Positions 56,514 through 64,000 of a stretch of DNA of 64,000 bases are shown here, one piece after another. Each line of letters opens with the position of its first letter. Within the stretch, counting starts at the first letter, position 1. The DNA lies in the NCBI GenBank assembly GCA_910587805.1, contig CAJUNM010000007.1:4708-68707 (forward strand), read 5' to 3'. This DNA is from an uncultured Christensenellaceae bacterium (GTDB lineage Bacteria > Bacillota > Clostridia > Christensenellales > Pumilibacteraceae). A program made the translations under genes and the position numbers. Below the pieces are notes generated by a model. The model made no database searches. It was not told where the DNA came from and saw nothing but the letters and a program-made list of their open reading frames with translations.

Positions 56514-59500
56514 ATGCCCATTTCAAACGAGATCATAGAACTCGAGCCGGTCAAAAAAGGCAAGCTCAAGTTTATAATTTCCATAGTTATCGCCGCGGTA
56601 ATGCTTGCGCTTGCCGTGACGTTTTTGGTCATGTATATCATCAAACCCGCCGCGGAGGAGTATACCGGAAAAGTAAACGGCGTTTCCGTAACGTACACGG
56701 AATTGTTCGACACCGGCGAGACCGACGGCTCGGGCAACAAAGTGTATACCGCTTCGGCGGGGAATAAATACATCGTTTACGCCGAGGCGAATACCGAAGG
56801 CGACGCTTCCGACGGTATACGTTGGGACGTTTCAAACAACGATGCGTTGATAGACGTAAAGTATGACAGAGAAAAACTCGAGGACGGCAGCCTCGGTCGG
56901 TTTTTTTGTTCGTTTACGGTAAATGCCGATTTCGTTGCGAGTAACGGCGAGTCCGTGGTTTCGCTCACTGCGCGTTCTTTGGCGGACAGCAGCAAAATAT
57001 CGACTGTTTACATGAAACTCGTAAAGCAAAACACCGAGCATATCATACTCGACAGATATTCTTGGAGAACCAAATCCTCGATCACCAATCCCGCCGTCAA
57101 TTCTTCTACTTTCGACATTAAAGGCAAGTCTATCGACGTTGCATATATCGAGGGACGCGACCCTACGTATACGATAAACTTCAGACAGCTCGGCAAATAC
57201 AATTCGTCGACTAACGAGTATTCCAAGATCTCGTATGTGGGCGGGGACAACGACGTAGTCGTAAAGTCGGATAACGAAAACGTATTGTATATAGAATCGC
57301 AGCCCCGTCAGTCCGGTCCGAACGTTACTACCAACAGCATGACGTTCAAAGTGCGGGGAACGGGCACGGCAAAGATAACGTTTACCGCAAAAGATTCCGG
57401 CATTACCCAAGATATTACGATAAATATCAAGAGCTGCGAGGCTCTCGGTTATATCGAAGATATTTATTTTTCGTCTATACCCGTAACAAAAGACTTCTTT
57501 ACTCAGGAAGGTTTGACGGACGATAACATCGGTCAGTATATACAAAAAGGCGATCTCAATCTCGTGCGGCCTACGCTCGCGATGACTTACGACAATATTT
57601 ACAATCACATTATCATAAAGCCTTTGTCCGTTCAGTTCGATGAAGCAAAAGGCGAAATGAAAACCGATTGGCAGAATAAGATCAAGATCGAATCGGATTC
57701 GTCAAAGTCGAAAAAAGACGCTATAACGATCACGCGCATGTCCACATACACGCGCATAATGACCAATCAATTGTCAAAGGCAAGCGAGTGCGCGTTGATA
57801 ATAACCGACGATTCGCAGGAAAAAATGGGCGCGCGCGCATCTGTCGGTGTGAATATCGTTGCGGGCAACACATCGGGAACTGCGGAGCTTAAAAACGGCT
57901 CTATCGTTTATACCGACAAGCAGATAGAGGACGGGTTCAAAGACGGTATAGCTGCGTCTCAAGCTACTTCGTTCGTGTTTAACGTGCGGTTCAATTTCAC
58001 TGCGCCCGCCGAACAGAAAATCGATACTATGATCGATTATGTGTCGAAGAGCTATAAATTCGAGAACGTCAGCAACGGAGTCAAAATATATCTCGGAACG
58101 ACGGAGCTTACCGGCGGAACGGTATATACATTGAGCAAAAACGACTTTACCGTTACGCAGGGAGCGGATAAAAACACGTACTACGGCGAAGTAAGTTTCA
58201 GGATCGGTTTCGATAACGAGATGAGCGCGGGGCAGTGCGGATTTACGTTTACCAAGATCGGTTCGGATATCCCGTTCTTCAGCTCGCAGAACTCCGCTTG
58301 GAGCAAAAGAGTAAAGTTCAAAATAGCTATCGATCCCGATACGGCGTATTTTATCCCTACGGAAAACATCACCGAAATCGTGACAAAGAGCGGAAATCAG
58401 ACCGGGCATTTTTATCCCGCAAACCCGACTGCGGAGCGAAAGACCGACAGCGATGGTAACGCGTACTACGAAGGCTCGTTGGACGTTTACGTTCAGCATC
58501 TCGGCAAACAAATCCCCGTATGGTTCAAGCCCGAAGATTTTATCGGTAAAAATTCCGAAAGCGGCACAATCGAAGCAAGCAATATTCTGACCAACACCGT
58601 TATTTCAAACGACAACAGCGGAAATCTCATATTCGGCGGCGGTTTGTCGTCCGACGCCGCGGTTAAATCGACTGTGACGGTAAAGAACATAAACGGCAGA
58701 GTGATAGGAAAATTCAATATAAACGTTTATGTGTTCGACGCTTATAAAGAAATAAAATGCAAGAATGCGGACAGCGAGACGCATCAGTATTCGGCTAAGG
58801 AAGCGAGCGCAGCCGATTATTACGGCAAGGTCGTCGTAAAAGACGAACTTTTGGCTAACAAACTGAAAGTGGAAACGGAATTTGCCGCATATACGGGCAA
58901 ATTGGACGTTGATATAGAATACGGCAGCGGTAACTCGTTGCTCGGAAAGTGGAACGACAGCAAGACGGAAAAGCTGTTCTATATAGGCGGCACAATAGAC
59001 GCTCCGCAAGGCGACCCGTTGTTCAAATACACGAGAACGGGGCTTACGCCCATGGTCGATCTGTTCGCATACAGTTACAACAATAATGCGGACGTCAGCC
59101 GTATAACGGTTATATACAAGCCGACCGACATCGATACGTGGTTATTGCCTACGGACTTCTCGTGCCGCAGAGATCACGTGTTCGAGCGTCGTACCGACGG
59201 CGTAAAGCTGTTCTCGACCAATAAATTCGACGACGAATCGGAAATTTCCTCGGTAGGCGACGTGTTTTCGCATAACGCCAATCACAACACAAATATCACA
59301 CTGTATCTTTCGTCTATCGTCGATATAGGCAACGGAACGCCCGTCGTGGCGCGCAAAGCCATAAACGACAGCAGAACGGTTGCCGCGTATACGCTCGCGT
59401 ATTTCGATGTTAAGGGCGGCGAAACCGAAGGCGTGTCCGCAGGCAAGTACAGAGACCTGTCGTTCAAGACTCCCGAATTGACTAATGAACCGAGCAAAAC

Positions 59501-62500
59501 CATTACGTTTAGTTTGGAGATCAACGGAATCGCGAGCAACAAGCGCGTAAACGTCGTCGTGTCCAACGAAGCGCGCGACGTTGCAAAGATAGAATTTTTC
59601 GATGCGGACGGCAGTACATCTGTCGCGTCGCTGTCAGAATCGGATCTTTCTTCGCTAAACAGCATTGTATTCGGTAAGTTCGCTTCGAGCGACACGGATT
59701 GTTACGGCAAACCCGTGCACATGAAGATTACTTACGTTGCCTACGATGCGTCGAAACACAATGCGTTCGCGCCCGTAACGCTCACGTTCCCCGATCACGT
59801 AAGGCTCGTGCTGGACGGCGTGACGGTGGACGAGAGCGGCGAGCATACGTTTATAAAAGACAAGAGCAGTATCGCAGATGCAAATGCGGTTCTTTGGGTA
59901 GAGAACATGCGTTTCGAGTTGATAAAGGAGAAGATCACGTCTTCTGACGCAACGTCGGGCAGTACTCTCGAACAATGGAACGGAATAATCAAAGCGGTAG
60001 GCAACGATCAAGTCGCTAATATAAACATTTCCGTCGGCACGTCCGTCATGGAGATCAAGTATCAACAGTACGACTTGGCTAACAGACGCCCGATAGACGA
60101 GAGCTTTACAAGCGGAGAAAACGAAGTGCATTTGAATATGGCTCTCGACGGAACGGACAAAACCGCCGTCGACGGCGCGGCACAGTCGTTACGATTGAGA
60201 TACTTCACGTATGCCGCCAACGACGGATACTCAAATTGGTTCGATACTTTGACAGACTCTACGGGAGCGTACGGCAGCGGATATTACGTAAACGGAATTC
60301 TGTTCAATAAGGAAATGATGAATCCCGTGATTTTCAAAAAGCAAGCCGACGGTACGTACACGGAAGACGAAGGCACGCTTATCTGGGATCTTAACAAAGA
60401 AACGCGTATTATCACCGTCAAGCCGAATATCGCAAACTTGGTAGCCGGCGTGCAAGAGTTTAAGATCGAGCTTACGGATAGATCGAATAAGGAGAGTGAA
60501 AACGGCAAAACGTTCACGCTCAAGATCGTAGTTACTGTTTCCTTTAACGTGTTTAGCGTCGATCAAGCCGCGGAACAATACAATATACAAACGTCAGGCA
60601 AAGCGGGCGACAATACCTATGCCGAAGCGAACGGAAGCATCGTTTATAATTACGGCAATGCCGCATACGCGCCCGCATCGACCGACGGCGTAAGAGTATA
60701 TTTGGAGAAAAAGACGGGCGATAACAGTTTCGAGAGCTACGAAAGCTCCGATATGAACGTTGCGTTCACAAATACGGACTTTACCGTAAAAGTCAAAAAC
60801 AGCGTTACGGGTATAAGCGACCTGTTGTATATCACGGTTGATCACAACGGCAAAATTTCGCGCAAACCGCTGTATATCTCCACTTCGTCTACGGGTATAA
60901 GGCTCAAGGCGGGCGGAATTTCCGTAAGCGGAAACGTGGCAAACGTTAACGTTACGGGCAGCGTAAATAACTTCGCTATCGCCGCCGAGGCTTATAATCT
61001 CGGTTCTGGCAGCGTCATCGGCGATGTCATCTGGTACGGATTGTTTACCGATCCCGCATGCAATACCGCGGCAAGCTATGCCGAATACGTAAACGGAAAC
61101 ATCGTGTTCAAGGCGGGCGCGGGTACCGACGGCGCGGTATATCTCAAAGCGTATCTCAAAGCCGAGGACGGCAACGAAAACGCCGCCGTTTCCCCGCTCG
61201 TGATAACTGTCAATTACACGGTCGATATAGGGAACGTTGTGCTCGACGATATTCTCGTCGGTTCGAGTCTGCCCACGCTGCTGTTCTACGGCGGCGCGAG
61301 CACGTATTTCGATCTTGACGGACACATCAAGGCGACAACTGTTTTGGGCGACGTTATCTCCGGAGCGACAAACGCCGTTGCCGTCAAAGACGGCAATCTA
61401 ACGGTGAGCGGGTTCGAGGTGAGAGCGGGAAGCTCTCAAGGCGGAACAATAACCGTTACCGCGACGTATAACGGTAAATCGCAATCGAAAGATTATATTG
61501 TTTCGGCTCGAACCGTCGAGCTTACGAATTTGACTGCGTCCGCATATTCGGCTACCGTGAACATTGCGGAAAGCGACAGCGCGACTGTCAAATGGATGTG
61601 CAAAACGATAAACGGAATGTCGAACGTGTTGTTGTTTAACGCCGTTGCCGCCGGTAACAAGTTTACCGTAAGCACTGCTGCGGATAACACGTCTACGATC
61701 ACCGTAAATCGCAGCGCGTTTACGAGCGCCGATTACAAAGAACACAAGTTTACTGCTACGCTCACTTATGCGTCGAGTTCGGACGCCGTCAAAGGCTCTA
61801 TAGTTTTGACGCGCGAATTTGCGCTCACGGTTTCGGGCGAATATAAACCTGCGTTTACGCTCACGAAAGGCTCGGGCGATATTTCCGATAACTCCGAGAT
61901 AGCTTGGAAAGATAACCAAAGCAGCGAGTTTACTATAAACGTCGCCGACCCGAAAGAAGGCGCGACTTACAGCGTAGAGGTCAAGAACGGAAACGACGTT
62001 ATAAACGTAAACGGTATGAAGTTCACGCTGTCCGGCAGCGCGTACGGCGAAGTTAAATTCGTTGTAAAAACCTCACTGTACGGAAAAACGTACGTGTCCG
62101 ACGAATTTACTCTAAAAGTGACTAACGGCGGCGCGCTCACGTCCGGTCTTTATAAGGGCAACACTTCCGTAGCGGCAGCCGATACCGAAGTTATAGATTA
62201 TACCGATACCGCTCCGACGTTTACTTACAAGGTAGATACGTCCGATATCGGTTCTGCAGTCGATTCGGGCAATGTGAAAATCATCTATACCGGCGACGTT
62301 ACCGCTACTTCGCTCATCAAGGACGGCAATATATTCTATATGACGTTTACGGTCGCGAAAGAAACAACGCTGTCCGTAAGCGGAACGGTCGTTGTCAACG
62401 GTGCGGCGTATCATTTGACAAGCCGTAAGGTCGTGTTTACTGCGACGAAACCCACGTTCTCCGCAAGCGTGAATAAAACGGGCATAAGCTCGGGCGAGAC

Positions 62501-64000
62501 CGCGACGGTGAGCGTAAGCAAAACCAACCTTGCGGACTTGGCGTTCGGATACGACGTTGCGTTCGAGATCGTAGGCAATATGTCTCAATACGTTACTGTA
62601 AACGCTGCGAGCGGCGTTATTACCGCAAAAACGATAACCGCGGACCGCAACGTTACCGTGCGCGCCACGATCACGATAAGAAACGGTGCGTACGCAGGCG
62701 ACGTTTACACGATCGATACCGACGTCGCGCTCGAAGCTACGCAAAAAGATATAATTTTCGATTACGGCTACGACAGCATAGAAAAATCGGTCAAGCAGAC
62801 AGTCGGTGCAAACTTCGCATTGCCCGTAGAGCCTGTTCGTACGGGTTACACGTTCGGCGGATGGTACACCGACACCTCGTTCACTTCCGATAAGCAAGTT
62901 ACCGCCGACACGGTATGCGCTGCGGAACATAGCAAGCTCGTCGCGAAATGGACAGCTCAAACGTATAACATAACGTTTGATACGGACGGAGGGTCCGCCG
63001 TTACGAGTACGACGGCTACTTACGGCGAAACGTACTCTCTCCCCAATACAAGCAAAGCGGGTTATTCGTTTATCGGTTGGTATACGTCTGCCGGCGTCAA
63101 ACTGCAAACGGGCGATACTGTGCGCATCGCGGAGAATATAATACTCACTGCGCGTTGGGCTGCCGACGAGTACACGCTTACTTTCGACGCGGTCGGCGGC
63201 ACCGTTACGCCCGCGAGCAAGAACGTCAAGCATGACGGAGTGTACGGCACTTTGCCCAATCCGGTCAAGGACGGCAACACCTTTATCGGGTGGTATACTC
63301 AAGCCGAAGGCGGCGTTGTTGTCACGAGCGAAACGGTCGTTACGGGCGACGCTACGGTTTATGCGCATTGGGATGCCAACGTTTATACCGTGTATATCAA
63401 TTACAACGGCTACGATACTACAGACGAACCTTTGAGCAAACAGATAGCGCACGGCGATGCGTACGCACTCGGCAATTTGACCCGCGCGGGTTATGTGTTC
63501 GGCGGTTGGTATACCGATAATGCGTTCGCGAATAAGATCGAAAGCGATACCGTTTGCACGGAGAGCGGCACGGTTTATGCAAAGTGGACTGCGAATACGT
63601 ATACCGTTCGTTTCCATTCCAACGGCGGTAACAACCCGTCGCAATCGTCAAAGAGCGTTACGTTCGGTCAGCCTTACGGCGATCTCGCGACTGTAACGAA
63701 AGACCCGATCGGCAATTGGTGGAATCAGATCACTTATACGTTTGCGGGCTGGTACTATTCCGAGAGCGGCGACAGCGTAAGAGTAACTTCCGATTCGATA
63801 GTCGATCGTGTTCCCGCTACAGGCACGTATATAGATCTTTATGCGCGTTGGAATTCCACATCCGCCGACGAATCGTACGTAATAGCGTTTAACGGTAACG
63901 GCGGCACGGTTTCGACCAACTTTATCAGAGTCGGCAGAAATCAGATAGGCAACTCGATGCCCGCAGACCCTACGCGTACGGGATATTCGTTTGTCGGTTG
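56514..64000 (+). CDS. Giant cell-surface protein with InlB-type repeats (runs off the window)
   Basis: ATG 56514 follows AGAGGTG; the frame is open to the end, at least 2,495 residues. An N-terminal cytoplasmic stretch (ELEPVKKGKLKF) precedes one membrane helix (about 20-44). Then come about 2,000 residues of beta-rich, Ser/Thr/Asn/Asp-rich Ig-like domains. From about 62760 on there are at least six InlB/Listeria-Bacteroides-type repeats with GYTFGGWYTD, GYSFIGWYT, GNTFIGWYT, GYVFGGWYTD and YTFAGWYY. Probably an adhesin or surface scaffold; anchoring lies beyond the window. Confidence 0.85.
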   Translation, partial: MPISNEIIELEPVKKGKLKFIISIVIAAVMLALAVTFLVMYIIKPAAEEYTGKVNGVSVTYTELFDTGETDGSGNKVYTASAGNKYIVYAEANTEGDASDGIRWDVSNNDALIDVKYDREKLEDGSLGRFFCSFTVNADFVASNGESVVSLTARSLADSSKISTVYMKLVKQNTEHIILDRYSWRTKSSITNPAVNSSTFDIKGKSIDVAYIEGRDPTYTINFRQLGKYNSSTNEYSKISYVGGDNDVVVKSDNENVLYIESQPRQSGPNVTTNSMTFKVRGTGTAKITFTAKDSGITQDITINIKSCEALGYIEDIYFSSIPVTKDFFTQEGLTDDNIGQYIQKGDLNLVRPTLAMTYDNIYNHIIIKPLSVQFDEAKGEMKTDWQNKIKIESDSSKSKKDAITITRMSTYTRIMTNQLSKASECALIITDDSQEKMGARASVGVNIVAGNTSGTAELKNGSIVYTDKQIEDGFKDGIAASQATSFVFNVRFNFTAPAEQKIDTMIDYVSKSYKFENVSNGVKIYLGTTELTGGTVYTLSKNDFTVTQGADKNTYYGEVSFRIGFDNEMSAGQCGFTFTKIGSDIPFFSSQNSAWSKRVKFKIAIDPDTAYFIPTENITEIVTKSGNQTGHFYPANPTAERKTDSDGNAYYEGSLDVYVQHLGKQIPVWFKPEDFIGKNSESGTIEASNILTNTVISNDNSGNLIFGGGLSSDAAVKSTVTVKNINGRVIGKFNINVYVFDAYKEIKCKNADSETHQYSAKEASAADYYGKVVVKDELLANKLKVETEFAAYTGKLDVDIEYGSGNSLLGKWNDSKTEKLFYIGGTIDAPQGDPLFKYTRTGLTPMVDLFAYSYNNNADVSRITVIYKPTDIDTWLLPTDFSCRRDHVFERRTDGVKLFSTNKFDDESEISSVGDVFSHNANHNTNITLYLSSIVDIGNGTPVVARKAINDSRTVAAYTLAYFDVKGGETEGVSAGKYRDLSFKTPELTNEPSKTITFSLEINGIASNKRVNVVVSNEARDVAKIEFFDADGSTSVASLSESDLSSLNSIVFGKFASSDTDCYGKPVHMKITYVAYDASKHNAFAPVTLTFPDHVRLVLDGVTVDESGEHTFIKDKSSIADANAVLWVENMRFELIKEKITSSDATSGSTLEQWNGIIKAVGNDQVANINISVGTSVMEIKYQQYDLANRRPIDESFTSGENEVHLNMALDGTDKTAVDGAAQSLRLRYFTYAANDGYSNWFDTLTDSTGAYGSGYYVNGILFNKEMMNPVIFKKQADGTYTEDEGTLIWDLNKETRIITVKPNIANLVAGVQEFKIELTDRSNKESENGKTFTLKIVVTVSFNVFSVDQAAEQYNIQTSGKAGDNTYAEANGSIVYNYGNAAYAPASTDGVRVYLEKKTGDNSFESYESSDMNVAFTNTDFTVKVKNSVTGISDLLYITVDHNGKISRKPLYISTSSTGIRLKAGGISVSGNVANVNVTGSVNNFAIAAEAYNLGSGSVIGDVIWYGLFTDPACNTAASYAEYVNGNIVFKAGAGTDGAVYLKAYLKAEDGNENAAVSPLVITVNYTVDIGNVVLDDILVGSSLPTLLFYGGASTYFDLDGHIKATTVLGDVISGATNAVAVKDGNLTVSGFEVRAGSSQGGTITVTATYNGKSQSKDYIVSARTVELTNLTASAYSATVNIAESDSATVKWMCKTINGMSNVLLFNAVAAGNKFTVSTAADNTSTITVNRSAFTSADYKEHKFTATLTYASSSDAVKGSIVLTREFALTVSGEYKPAFTLTKGSGDISDNSEIAWKDNQSSEFTINVADPKEGATYSVEVKNGNDVINVNGMKFTLSGSAYGEVKFVVKTSLYGKTYVSDEFTLKVTNGGALTSGLYKGNTSVAAADTEVIDYTDTAPTFTYKVDTSDIGSAVDSGNVKIIYTGDVTATSLIKDGNIFYMTFTVAKETTLSVSGTVVVNGAAYHLTSRKVVFTATKPTFSASVNKTGISSGETATVSVSKTNLADLAFGYDVAFEIVGNMSQYVTVNAASGVITAKTITADRNVTVRATITIRNGAYAGDVYTIDTDVALEATQKDIIFDYGYDSIEKSVKQTVGANFALPVEPVRTGYTFGGWYTDTSFTSDKQVTADTVCAAEHSKLVAKWTAQTYNITFDTDGGSAVTSTTATYGETYSLPNTSKAGYSFIGWYTSAGVKLQTGDTVRIAENIILTARWAADEYTLTFDAVGGTVTPASKNVKHDGVYGTLPNPVKDGNTFIGWYTQAEGGVVVTSETVVTGDATVYAHWDANVYTVYINYNGYDTTDEPLSKQIAHGDAYALGNLTRAGYVFGGWYTDNAFANKIESDTVCTESGTVYAKWTANTYTVRFHSNGGNNPSQSSKSVTFGQPYGDLATVTKDPIGNWWNQITYTFAGWYYSESGDSVRVTSDSIVDRVPATGTYIDLYARWNSTSADESYVIAFNGNGGTVSTNFIRVGRNQIGNSMPADPTRTGYSFVG

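Overview
The window is bacterial chromosome from a low-to-mid GC Firmicute, most likely an uncultured gut-type member of the class Clostridia. This is inferred from strong AGGAGG ribosome binding sites, a DUF4364 gene, a TSCPD protein, BioY, a Spo0A-C-like domain, an FMN riboswitch with a rib operon, and a giant surface protein with InlB-type repeats. No rRNA or tRNA gene was seen.

Layout. Bases 1-3578 (+) hold a helical-repeat protein, an HD phosphohydrolase, a small membrane protein and a YkvI-like transporter. On the minus strand, 3566-6074 holds a permease, a 50-residue protein, an ATPase and the C-terminal three quarters of the substrate-binding lipoprotein of an SsuA/ThiY-type ABC importer. 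The N-terminal quarter of that lipoprotein lies 37 kb away at 43138-43416. Between them is a complete prophage (about 6074-43140). Joining the halves across a shared TTTA restores a 334-codon gene (GPEATI then YCHVEG), so the insertion site and edges are read directly.

Prophage. From the left: a serine integrase with an in-frame TAG one codon before the catalytic serine region, an HNH endonuclease, an S24-type repressor with TACGGAA/TTCCGTA operators, and a second Xre repressor with TATAACA/TGTTATA operators. Then come a long plus-strand early operon (small proteins, Gp157-like, ERF annealase, NinB-like, SSB, replication initiator with internal iterons, DnaC-like loader, ArpU-like late regulator), a two-gene cassette with its own promoters and terminator, and a late operon (TerS, TerL, portal, minor capsid, scaffold, capsid, connectors, tail, receptor-binding and membrane proteins). 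The right end holds an RHH regulator, an antirepressor, a protease-dead S24 protein and a Spo0A-C-like protein. I recognised neither an endolysin nor a tape-measure protein.

The most unusual content is a set of toxin-like genes spread through the late region (26576, 29756, 38752, 41270, plus remnants at 39485 and 42147). They have different PBECR-type (barnase/EndoU/colicin/RelE-like) nuclease domains behind a shared leader ending in an [ML]SAxE[LM] motif, which also occurs at the C-terminus of the scaffold protein. Four of these loci, and four short genes elsewhere in the prophage, are followed by a counter-oriented unit: a TTGACA/T promoter with a 17-bp spacer on the minus strand, 70-115 nt of structured RNA, and a minus-strand intrinsic terminator at the 3' end of the plus-strand gene. 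I propose a dispersed family of convergent small RNAs that control phage-borne cargo toxins.

After the prophage come a small membrane protein (43644), an FMN riboswitch with ribD-ribE-ribBA-ribH, valS, DUF4364, TSCPD, bioY, an MsmX-like sugar-importer ATPase, cysE-cysS (minus), a MarR regulator (minus) and, from 56514 to the end of the window, a giant surface protein.
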